This document shows positions 1-6,589 of a DNA stretch of 6,728 nucleotides, one piece after another. The notes under the pieces are model-generated. The model worked only from the letters and a program-made list of their open reading frames with translations, was not told the DNA's origin and did not search any database. The position numbers and the translations under genes are program-made. Source of the DNA: Acidobacteriota bacterium (GTDB lineage: Bacteria > Acidobacteriota > Thermoanaerobaculia > Multivoradales > JAHEKO01); the NCBI GenBank assembly GCA_029863825.1, contig JAOTUP010000115.1, positions 1 to 6,728 on the forward strand. Direction: 5' to 3'. Within the stretch, counting starts at the first letter, position 1. The number at the start of each line of letters is the position of its first letter.

Positions 1-1770
1 CAGTTGGTGGGTCCTTTGGCGACCGCCGTTGCTCTCGATCTCTTTGTTCTCCCTGCGGCGGGGAAGCCTGAGCGCGTGTCGGCGGTGAGTGCTCGAGTCG
101 CCTTCGAGATCGAAACTCGCGGCATGGTGGTCGAGCCGCAGACCGGGATCGCCGCGGCTGGACTCGTCTACCTCACGGCGCTCGTTGCGAGCTTCCTGGT
201 GCTCTATCTGCAGAGCTACTTGATGCAGATCATGGGCCAGTTCGTGATGTTCGACCTGCGGCGCGAGGTTTTCTCGCACCTGCAACGCCTGCCAGTGTCG
301 TATTTCGACCGTCGACCGATTGGTCGGCTCGTGACGCGAGTCACCAATGACGTCGATGCACTCAACGAACTATTTACCGCCGGTCTCGTGTCGGTATTCG
401 GAGACGTTGTTCTGCTGGCAGGTATCGTCGCCGTCCTCTTTTGGTTCAGTTGGAAGCTGGCCCTGGTGACGTTCGCCATACTTCCGCTGCTGACGCTGCT
501 GACGTTGTGGTTCAAGATCCGGGCACGGCAGAGCTACCGTGAGGTGAGAACGAAACTGGCGGCGATCAACTCGTTTCTTCAGGAGCACATCACCGGCATG
601 TCGGTTGTTCAGCTCTTCGGCCGGGAGCGCAGCGCCTTCGACGGCTTTTCCCAGGTCAATCGGGAGCATCGCGACGCCAACGTGCGGGCGATCTTCTACT
701 ACGCGGTCTACTATCCTGCGGTCGAGCTCGTCACTGCTCTCGGCATCGGGCTCGTCCTCTGGTACGGAGGCGGCCGCGTCGTGGCCGGAGCGCTGTCGCT
801 CGGAGCACTGGTGGCTTTTCTGCAGTATGCCCAGCGCTTCTACCAGCCGCTGGCCGATCTGTCGGAGAAATACAACATCCTGCAGGCCGCGATGGCCGCT
901 TCGGAGCGGATCTTCGGCTTGATCGACCGCGAGATCGAGATTGCCTCGCCCGCAGATTCCTTTCGCCCGGCCCAAATGCAAGGACGCGTCGAGATGTCTC
1001 ACGTGACATTCGCGTATCGGCGCGGCCAGCCGGTGCTGCGAGATGTCTCCTTTCGCATGGCAGCGGGTGAGATGGTGGCCGTTGTCGGGCATACCGGAGC
1101 CGGGAAGAGTACGCTCGTCAGTCTCATCCAGCGTTTCTACGACGTTGACGAGGGCCAGGTCATGATCGACGGAGTCGACGTTCGCCGATGGGATCTGAGC
1201 GTGTTGCGTCGTTCCCTGGGCTTAGTACTGCAGGACGTATTCCTATTCTCGGGCAATGTGCGGGAGAACATCCGGCTGGGTGACCGGTCCATCGGCGAAG
1301 ACAGGCTGCGTTGGGCCGCGCGAGAGGTCCACGCGCTGGAGTTCATCGAGCGGCTACCGGGTGGTTTCGACGCCGTCGTGAGAGAGCGCGGTGCTGGGTT
1401 CTCGGTCGGCCAGAAGCAGCTCTTGGCTTTCGCTCGCGCCTTGGCGTTCGATCCCGGAATCCTCATTCTCGATGAGGCGACGTCGTCGATCGACTCCGAG
1501 ACCGAACGGTTGATCCAGTTGGGACTCGAGCGATTACTTGCCGGCAGATCGAGTCTCGTCATCGCTCACCGCTTGTCGACAATCAAGCGGGCGGATCGTA
1601 TTCTCGTCCTCCACAAAGGCGAGCTGAGAGAACAGGGCACGCACGCGGAGCTGCTCGAGCTTCAGGGGATCTACCAACGGCTCTACCAGTTGCAATACGA
1701 CGGACAGCTCGCGCCCGGCGAATGGGACTCCACGGGGGCGGCACAGTCGGAGAGCACGCCGTCGCTCTAG
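1..1770 (+). CDS. ABC exporter half-transporter (membrane domain fused to ATPase), 5'-truncated
   Basis: This is a multidrug/lipid-type ABC exporter subunit, with an inner-membrane domain followed by an ATP-binding domain that powers export. The frame is open from base 1 (CAG TTG GTG), and the first visible residues already look like the end of the first membrane helix, so the true start lies before the window. A TTG at position 4 is not a credible start. Numbering from the first visible codon, hydrophobic helices lie near 51-71, 129-149, 151-170, 230-256 and 265-280. The ATPase domain has A-loop Y339, Walker A G363-T371 (GHTGAGKST), Q-loop Q411, signature FSVGQ 467-471, Walker B ILILDE 487-492 with catalytic E492, and switch H523. 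All ATPase motifs are intact. The signature with V in place of the usual G resembles subunits of heterodimeric exporters (YheH/TmrA-like), so a partner gene may lie upstream. The substrate is unknown. The gene ends at TAG 1768-1770, convergent with the lipoprotein gene. Confidence 0.93.
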   Translation, partial: QLVGPLATAVALDLFVLPAAGKPERVSAVSARVAFEIETRGMVVEPQTGIAAAGLVYLTALVASFLVLYLQSYLMQIMGQFVMFDLRREVFSHLQRLPVSYFDRRPIGRLVTRVTNDVDALNELFTAGLVSVFGDVVLLAGIVAVLFWFSWKLALVTFAILPLLTLLTLWFKIRARQSYREVRTKLAAINSFLQEHITGMSVVQLFGRERSAFDGFSQVNREHRDANVRAIFYYAVYYPAVELVTALGIGLVLWYGGGRVVAGALSLGALVAFLQYAQRFYQPLADLSEKYNILQAAMAASERIFGLIDREIEIASPADSFRPAQMQGRVEMSHVTFAYRRGQPVLRDVSFRMAAGEMVAVVGHTGAGKSTLVSLIQRFYDVDEGQVMIDGVDVRRWDLSVLRRSLGLVLQDVFLFSGNVRENIRLGDRSIGEDRLRWAAREVHALEFIERLPGGFDAVVRERGAGFSVGQKQLLAFARALAFDPGILILDEATSSIDSETERLIQLGLERLLAGRSSLVIAHRLSTIKRADRILVLHKGELREQGTHAELLELQGIYQRLYQLQYDGQLAPGEWDSTGAAQSESTPSL

Positions 1771-1774
1771 TCGG

Positions 1775-1809
1775 CTGCGGCTCCGAACACGATCACTGAG
1801 GAGCTGCGG
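1775..1809 (+). terminator. Possible hairpin between convergent genes
   Basis: Bases 1775-1784 (ctgcggctcc) can pair along all ten positions with 1800-1809 (ggagctgcgg) in the plus-strand RNA, using two G-U pairs and a 15-nt loop. The hairpin begins 5 nt after the ABC exporter stop codon and overlaps the end of the convergent lipoprotein gene. No T-run follows, so this is not a classical intrinsic terminator. In the minus-strand RNA the two wobble pairs become A-C mismatches, so any effect should favour the plus strand. It could be chance in GC-rich DNA. Confidence 0.25.
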
Positions 1810-2344
1810 ATCCGGTGCTGTCGGTGAAGGCCTCGATCTCCCCCAACAGAGCCATGAGTTGCTGAACCCGCTTGTCGGATTCGCCGGTGGGATAGGTGAA
1901 GGTGATTGTCAAGAGTCGATTGGCCCCTGGGTGGAGAGCAAAGACGCGCGTCTCTTCCACCACGCCGGTAGCCGTCGGATAGCTGCCGCGGGCGGTGAAG
2001 GCTGTGCCAATGGGCGTTCCGAGCTCGCGGTTACCGAAATAGGTGGTGCCGGGCGTTGATTCGTACCATGCTTTGCGAGACTTCGTCGCCTCGACGAGGT
2101 TGACGCCGGAGCTTTCCTCGGGGCCGGCAGCGATGACCGCTGTTCCGGCGCCGTCAGGCCCGGGGGCAGTGAGCTCGATCGTGTCGCCGTCGGCGCTGAC
2201 AACTTCGAAATCGTCGGGTAAGGCAGCGATTGCGACGCCGAGCGTCGCGTTCTCGACCCGCTCGGGCTCAGGGAGTGCGCCGGGTCGACATGCAGCGATG
2301 AGGATGAGTAGGGTCGACAGAGGGAGCAGGCGTTGTCGAATCAT
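1793..2344 (-). CDS. Small lipoprotein of unknown function
   Basis: This gene encodes a 183-residue predicted lipoprotein. The N-terminus has Arg at 3 and 5, a hydrophobic stretch, and a lipobox ending IAAC, with the lipidated Cys at about residue 19. The mature protein should therefore be anchored to the inner or outer membrane and face the periplasm. The rest is soluble, with alternating beta-like stretches: LGVAIAALPDDF near the start, then a Gly/Thr-rich middle, then RLLTITFTYPTG and a final helix around QQLMALLGEIEAF. This order (short 'lP.gf' opening, strand ending in 'tftyp', terminal helix) recalls Mog1/PsbP-like alpha-beta sandwich lipoproteins, but this is an impression of pattern, not a family match. 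The ATG at 2344 is supported by a GAGGA ribosome binding site 7 nt upstream. It is separated from the ggt stop by 202 bp, so it may have its own promoter. Confidence 0.85.
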   Translation of the reverse strand: MIRQRLLPLSTLLILIAACRPGALPEPERVENATLGVAIAALPDDFEVVSADGDTIELTAPGPDGAGTAVIAAGPEESSGVNLVEATKSRKAWYESTPGTTYFGNRELGTPIGTAFTARGSYPTATGVVEETRVFALHPGANRLLTITFTYPTGESDKRVQQLMALLGEIEAFTDSTGSAAPQ

Positions 2345-2546
2345 CGGTGTGTCCTCGCGAACAGAGAATCCGGTGGTCCAGTGTACCGAATGCGCCAGCC
2401 GAGATCGAACGGGTTACGAGCGCCGTCCGGCCCCTCTGGGTGAGTGCGACGACGCTCTAGATGAGCGCAAATGAGCGACGGCTTTCGTGGCGTTCGCGCG
2501 GTTGGTGTCTCTGCGTCCGGTTCCCGTCAGGGCGGAGCTCTGCGCG
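2345..2546. other. Intergenic gap between ggt and the lipoprotein gene
   Basis: These 202 bp hold no convincing gene on either strand. On the minus strand a TACACT hexamer (4 of 6 matches to the sigma-70 -10 box) lies about 40 nt upstream of the lipoprotein ATG, but no good -35 box sits at the right distance. I see no clear terminator for ggt. A short direct repeat, atgagcg, occurs at 2461-2467 and 2471-2477 and has no obvious meaning. Confidence 0.5.
2352..2356 (-). promoter_or_regulatory. Ribosome binding site of the lipoprotein gene
   Basis: The minus strand reads GAGGA, followed by 7 nt and the ATG at 2344. This is a good Shine-Dalgarno match at normal spacing and fixes the start of the lipoprotein gene. 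No comparable site precedes the ligase-CBS or ggt starts in this window. Confidence 0.7.
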
Positions 2547-4265
2547 CTACGGCAGAGCGTCGACAACACCCCCGGCAGCTGGACCGCGGGGATCCCCGGC
2601 GGCCTCGAAGTGCCCGTCTGCGAGTCGTCTCGCGACGTTGACCTTGGCGGTCGTCTCACTGACTTCGACGACGTGTCCGAGAGCTTCGAGGCGCATTCTG
2701 GTCTCCGGTGACAGAGCGTCGGGCTCGATAGAGATGACGTCCGGAAGCCACTGGTGATGCAGCCGCGGGCGGTCGACCGCGCTCTGCAGGTCGTCGCCGT
2801 CGACGAGAAGATTGAGCAGCACTTGAACAACTGCGGTGGGTATGCGCGAGCCACCCCGCCCGCCGAGAGCGACGATCTCGCCATCGTTCCAGCCGATCGT
2901 CGGGCTCATGGACGACAGCATGCGACGACCGGGTGCAACTTGGTTGGCCGCACCCTGGACCAGGCCGTAGAGATTGGGCCGTCCCGGCGCGGTGGAGAAG
3001 TCGTCCATCTCGTTGTTGAGAAAGAACCCACCACCGGGAATCCACAGTCCGCAGCCAAACGTTCCGTTGAGGGTCGTCGTCAACGCGACGACGTTGCCAT
3101 GGCGATCGATGACCGAAAGGTGAACCGTCTCGTTCGGCTCGGCGATGATTTCAATCGGTGGGGCGTGGATCCGAGTCGATTGTGTGGCGCGGTCGGGATC
3201 GACGGTCGATGCGAGGTGATCCAATCGGTTGGGGTCGAGGAGCGCCGTCGGTGTGGTCTTGGTCGACGCTGGGTCGCCGAGACCGACGCGGTCGGCGAAG
3301 ATCCGACGCCAGGTTTCGGCCAGCAGGTGTCCCCGCTCGGAACCGAAGCGAGGGTGCGTCGCCCACTTCAGGCGGTCGAGCGATTCGAGTGCGGCCGCGA
3401 CGAGGTAGCCGCCCGAGGAGGGAAGATCCATGGCGGCGAATTTCCAGCCGTGACTCTCGAACTCGAGAGGCCGTCGCCATTCGGGTTCATAGGCAGCGAG
3501 GTCTGCAGCGGAGAGAATGCCTCCGTAGCGTTTTACGAGTGTGAGCATCTCCGTCATGAGCGATCCGCTGGTGAACGCTTCCGGACCGCGTTTGGCGTAG
3601 GCGCGCAGCGTCCTGGCGAGCGCCGGTAAGCGGATCCGGGAGCCGGCGGCCGGGACGTTGTCGTTGGGGAGCCACTGGTCGGCGGTCTCGGAAAAGCGCT
3701 CCAACAGCTGGCGCTCGCTGTCGATGGTCGCGGCGAGTCGTCGAGTCACCGAGAATCCCGTCTCCGCGAGTTCCACAGCCGGCGCTACGACGTCGCTCCA
3801 AGGAAGCGATCCGTAGCGGTGATGAAGCTCGTGCAGGCCGGCGGGCGTACCCGGGACACCGGCGGCGAGAGGACCGACGAGAGAGGCGTCGGCGATTGGC
3901 TCCCCTGACGCGTCCAGGAACATGGTGCGGTGAGATGCCCCCGGGGCGGTCTCACGAAAGTCGAGACTGCTGATGTCGTCACCGAAGCGCAGCAGGGCGA
4001 ACCCTCCACCTCCCAGGTTGCCGGCTTGCGGATGAACAACGGTCATAGCGAGGGCGGTTGCGACCGCGGCGTCGGCAGCGTTGCCGCCGCGGCGGAGAAC
4101 CCCGAGACCGACTTCGGTCGACGCACGCTCCGCCGACACGACGGCTCCGCCGCCGCCTCTGACCGCCGGTGTGGAAGCTGCGGGGAGAGGAGCCGATGGA
4201 GTCAGGATGAAGGCGAGAAACCCAACGAGGGCTCCCGTTCTCGACCAGGCCATGGGTGGAATCAT
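2547..4265 (-). CDS. ggt: Gamma-glutamyltransferase (glutathione hydrolase), secreted proenzyme
   Basis: This enzyme hydrolyses gamma-glutamyl bonds, as in glutathione, or transfers the gamma-glutamyl group to another acceptor, normally in the periplasm. The 572-residue product starts with a signal peptide (hydrophobic stretch ALVGFLAFIL, then a small-residue cleavage region). Compared from memory with E. coli GGT, the key residues are present: substrate Arg104 in DFRETAP; nucleophile Thr380 in NETVHLSVID, with self-cleavage expected at Glu379-Thr380; Thr398 and Asn400 in TTTLNGTFG; Asp422 in NNEMDDFS; Ser451-Ser452 in MLSSMSPT; and Gly471-Gly472 in GRGGSRI. The predicted small subunit is 193 residues, close to the usual size. 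A lid-loop region (PGRPNLYGLV) is present. I chose the ATG at 4265, 8 nt after the ligase stop; a TTG at 4277 overlapping that stop, or an ATG at 4253, are possible. Lack of a clear ribosome binding site suggests translational coupling to the ligase gene. Confidence 0.95.
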   Translation of the reverse strand: MIPPMAWSRTGALVGFLAFILTPSAPLPAASTPAVRGGGGAVVSAERASTEVGLGVLRRGGNAADAAVATALAMTVVHPQAGNLGGGGFALLRFGDDISSLDFRETAPGASHRTMFLDASGEPIADASLVGPLAAGVPGTPAGLHELHHRYGSLPWSDVVAPAVELAETGFSVTRRLAATIDSERQLLERFSETADQWLPNDNVPAAGSRIRLPALARTLRAYAKRGPEAFTSGSLMTEMLTLVKRYGGILSAADLAAYEPEWRRPLEFESHGWKFAAMDLPSSGGYLVAAALESLDRLKWATHPRFGSERGHLLAETWRRIFADRVGLGDPASTKTTPTALLDPNRLDHLASTVDPDRATQSTRIHAPPIEIIAEPNETVHLSVIDRHGNVVALTTTLNGTFGCGLWIPGGGFFLNNEMDDFSTAPGRPNLYGLVQGAANQVAPGRRMLSSMSPTIGWNDGEIVALGGRGGSRIPTAVVQVLLNLLVDGDDLQSAVDRPRLHHQWLPDVISIEPDALSPETRMRLEALGHVVEVSETTAKVNVARRLADGHFEAAGDPRGPAAGGVVDALP

Positions 4266-4273
4266 CACGTCGC

Positions 4274-6193
4274 TCAATCTTCGCGCAGGAAGTCTTCGAG
4301 AAGCTGGCGGGCGATCTCCATGAAGTCGTGCTCGGTGACGATGCCGGCCAGGCGGTTGGCACTGTCGACGACAGGTAGGCAGCTGATGCGGTGGATCCTC
4401 ATCAGTCTGATCGCCTCCAAGGTGGGTGTCTCAGGGCGGACGGTGATGACGTTGGTATTCATGATCTCGCTGACCGGTTTTGCCGTCGTCGCCTGTCCCT
4501 CTAGGGTTTCACTGACGAGGCGAAGGAGTGCTCGATGGGAAACCAGGCCGACGAGTCGGTGTTCTTCGTCCTCGACCGGGACATGGCGAATGTGCTGCCA
4601 GTTCATTACGTAGGCCGCCATGTCCACGAGTTCGTCTCGGTTCACCGTAAACAGATCCGTGGTCATGATCTGATCGATTCTGAGGTAGTGCTTGCGTTGA
4701 TCTCCAGCATCGGCCGGGGTCGCCAGCGACCAGGTGTGCACGGGCTCGCCCGTCGACTCTCGCTGCATGCTTGCGGCAACGAGCGTAGCTAGGCTCTTGG
4801 AGCGAGTGCATTTCTGACGCAGCTCGTCGTATGAGCGAATGATCCACTTGGCTCCGGTCTGAAAGCTGTCGACCCGGCCCTCGATGACCGCCAGGTAGCG
4901 GTCTATATCCGCCTCGTCGATTCCCAAGGACTTCAGTCCTTGGCGAGCCAGCGGAGCCAGCACGTCGAGAATCAGTTTTTGCGCCGGGAGCTGAGGCTGA
5001 CCGGGCCAGTGGAACTGCGCGCCAAGGCCGAGGCGCGCAGCGCGCACGAAATTCTCGCGCGCCTGCTCGAACTCCATCACTCGCGTGATGTCCTCGTAGG
5101 AATCGCCAACGCCGCTCATCAAGCCGAACCAGAAGGCAGCGTTCGCCATCTCGTCGAGCACAGTCGGACCGGCCGGCAAAACTCGGTTCTCGATCCGCAG
5201 GTGCGGCTTGCCTTTGGAGACGCCATAGCAGGGTCTGTTCCAGCGATAGACCGTACCGTTGTGCAGGCGAAGGGCGCGCAATTCGGGCGCCCTTCCTTCT
5301 TGCAGGCAGGACAGAGGATCCTCGTCGACGTCGGTGCTCATGATGACTTTGAACCTGGCCAGATCCTCCTGGAAGATCTCGAGCGCCGATTCGGCCACCC
5401 AGGCGCGCCCGAAGCTCACTCGCGGACTCATGTCGCGCAGGTGAGCCGATGGTGCGCGGGTATCGATCGACTGCTGGAACAAAGCGATTCGGGTCTCTCG
5501 CCACAGGCTGCGACCGAAAAGCAGCGGCGAATTCGTGGCCGCGGCTAGCACCGGAGCGGCGACCGCCTGGGCGATGTTGTAGCGCGTGGCGAAGCGTTCG
5601 GGGGCGACCTGGAAATGGATCTGGAAACTGGTGTTGCAGGCTTCGAGCATGACGTTGTCGTGTTCGATCAGCAGTTCATCGCGACCCTTGATTCGAAAGT
5701 CGTAGTTGCGTCCTCTCAGTCGAGTCATCGCCTCGTTGAGCTGGAAGTAGCGCGGTACCGGCGTCATGTTGTCGAGAGTGAGATCCGACTTGTCGAGCGT
5801 TGGGAGGATGCCGGTGAGAACGACCGACGCGCCGGACCGCGCCGCCGACTGTCGAGCGACGCCGATGTACCGCTCTATTTCGTCTTCCATCTGTCGCAGG
5901 CAGCCGCTGGCCAGGTCGACCGGATCGAGATTGAACTCGATGTTGAATTTCCCGAGCTCGGTCGTGAAATGTGGGTCATCGATGCGCTCGAGGACTTCGA
6001 GGTTGACCATCGCCGGCCGCCAGTCCTCGTCGACGAGAGCCAGCTCCTGCTCGGCGCCCAGTCGCGTGACGCCGGATTCGATGACGTTGTCGGCGAGCAT
6101 CCTCTCCAGCGCGTGGAGATCGGCCAGGAGCTTGCGCGTGAACTCGCGCAGCTCAGCGGAATCGCTCCCGTGCTTGATCGTCTGCTCGCCCAT
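4274..6193 (-). CDS. GCS2-type glutamate-cysteine ligase domain fused to a CBS domain pair
   Basis: The 639-residue protein is expected to be cytoplasmic. Residues about 40-480 look like the GCS2 (YbdK-like) carboxylate-amine ligase family, which joins the gamma-carboxyl of glutamate to an amine using ATP. Matching blocks are RLGAEQELALVDE (44-56), ELGKFNIEFNLDP (79-91), NTSFQIHFQV (187-196) and HLRIENRVLPAGPTVLDE (331-348). Residues about 507-562 and 575-632 form two CBS motifs, a module that binds adenine nucleotides or S-adenosylmethionine and often regulates the attached enzyme. CBS2 has the ribose-phosphate signature GIVTEHD (617-623); CBS1 has GLVSHRA (549-555), lacking the Asp. The plain ligase family is about 370-400 residues, so the extra length is the CBS tail and linker. 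The ATG at 6193 is the first in-frame start after a TGA at 6203-6205, and no strong ribosome binding site is visible. Cysteine as the acceptor is not established. Confidence 0.92.
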   Translation of the reverse strand: MGEQTIKHGSDSAELREFTRKLLADLHALERMLADNVIESGVTRLGAEQELALVDEDWRPAMVNLEVLERIDDPHFTTELGKFNIEFNLDPVDLASGCLRQMEDEIERYIGVARQSAARSGASVVLTGILPTLDKSDLTLDNMTPVPRYFQLNEAMTRLRGRNYDFRIKGRDELLIEHDNVMLEACNTSFQIHFQVAPERFATRYNIAQAVAAPVLAAATNSPLLFGRSLWRETRIALFQQSIDTRAPSAHLRDMSPRVSFGRAWVAESALEIFQEDLARFKVIMSTDVDEDPLSCLQEGRAPELRALRLHNGTVYRWNRPCYGVSKGKPHLRIENRVLPAGPTVLDEMANAAFWFGLMSGVGDSYEDITRVMEFEQARENFVRAARLGLGAQFHWPGQPQLPAQKLILDVLAPLARQGLKSLGIDEADIDRYLAVIEGRVDSFQTGAKWIIRSYDELRQKCTRSKSLATLVAASMQRESTGEPVHTWSLATPADAGDQRKHYLRIDQIMTTDLFTVNRDELVDMAAYVMNWQHIRHVPVEDEEHRLVGLVSHRALLRLVSETLEGQATTAKPVSEIMNTNVITVRPETPTLEAIRLMRIHRISCLPVVDSANRLAGIVTEHDFMEIARQLLEDFLRED

Positions 6194-6397
6194 GCCGTCG
6201 GCTCAACCGGCCGCGGCACGACCCATCGCAGCCGGCTTCATGCTGAAGGATTGCTCCCGAGCCGATCTTACCGCGATCGCCGGCACGAGTTCGTCCCGCC
6301 TCTGACGGAGAGGGCAGCGAGGGTGGGTGCGGGGACCGCAGGCGTCGCTCGCTCGGCGCACGAGGCGGCCGCGGCCCACGGCCGTGTCGGGTGCCCT

Positions 6398-6423
6398 CAC
6401 GTCCAGTCGTTGGGCTGGACGTG
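6398..6423. repeat. Perfect 9-bp inverted repeat with 8-nt spacer
   Basis: CACGTCCAG at 6398-6406 is mirrored exactly by CTGGACGTG at 6415-6423. It lies about 205 bp upstream of the ligase-CBS start and about 170 bp downstream of the pntB stop. Neither side has a T-run, so it does not look like an intrinsic terminator. It could be a transcription factor binding site of dyad form or an RNA hairpin. Two back-to-back 10-bp palindromes, GGCCGCGGCC (6367-6376) and CACGGCCGTG (6377-6386), lie immediately to its left. Confidence 0.45.
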
Positions 6424-6490
6424 CGTCGATTCAGAGCAGGGCACGAACGGATGAAAGCGCGGGAAGTGGCCTCCGAGGGAGTCGTGTTGG

Positions 6491-6533
6491 GGGCTACCGC
6501 GATCCGCTCATTCCCGGCGTCCGCAAGTAGCCC
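6491..6533 (-). repeat. 7-bp inverted repeat downstream of pntB
   Basis: GGGCTAC at 6491-6497 is mirrored by GTAGCCC at 6527-6533, with 29 nt between. The pairing can be extended by a bulged TTGG/CCAA outside the stem. It begins about 57 nt after the pntB stop on the minus strand. No T-run follows, and the span of 43 nt is too short for a tRNA. It may be a weak end-of-transcript structure or chance. Confidence 0.2.
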
Positions 6534-6589
6534 AAGAGGTTACTGCAGAGTGTTGCTCCGGCTCCATGCGCCGGCCACGAGGAGTATGG

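Larger units (their letters stand above)
6194..6589. other. Intergenic gap between pntB and the ligase-CBS gene
   Basis: These 396 bp contain no convincing gene. Open frames crossing it are Arg-rich and lack ribosome binding sites. It probably carries the end of the pnt transcript and the promoter of the ligase-ggt unit. On the minus strand a TAAGAT hexamer (forward 6265-6270, 4 of 6 matches to a -10 box) lies about 72 nt upstream of the ligase ATG, but I could not find a matching -35 box. Several dyad symmetries lie between 6367 and 6574, listed separately where strongest. Confidence 0.5.

Noticed and set aside
370..1092. Minus-strand open frame of 240 codons opposite the ABC exporter
   Set aside because: It is antisense to conserved membrane and ATPase segments and its translation is His/Arg/Gln-rich without any family pattern.
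2461..2477. Direct repeat atgagcg, two copies 10 bp apart
   Set aside because: Two 7-bp copies are too short and too few to distinguish from chance.
2754..3629. Plus-strand open frame of 291 codons opposite ggt
   Set aside because: It lies wholly inside a well-supported ggt gene on the other strand, and its translation is rich in Arg and charged residues with no recognisable motif. Such antisense frames are common in GC-rich DNA.
6203..6400. Minus-strand frame of 65 codons just upstream of the ligase-CBS gene
   Set aside because: It is in the same frame as the ligase gene, ends at the TGA 9 nt before its ATG, and could be imagined as a leader peptide. It has a GTG start inside the inverted repeat, no ribosome binding site, and a very Arg/Ala-rich composition, so I do not believe it is a gene.
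5615..6454. Plus-strand open frame of 279 codons opposite the ligase-CBS start
   Set aside because: Most of it is antisense to the conserved ligase domain, and the part in the gap has no ribosome binding site or recognisable domain.
6558..6574. 5-bp GC hairpin (ccggc/gccgg) just after the pntB stop
   Set aside because: The stem is short and no T-run follows, so it does not meet the criteria for an intrinsic terminator.
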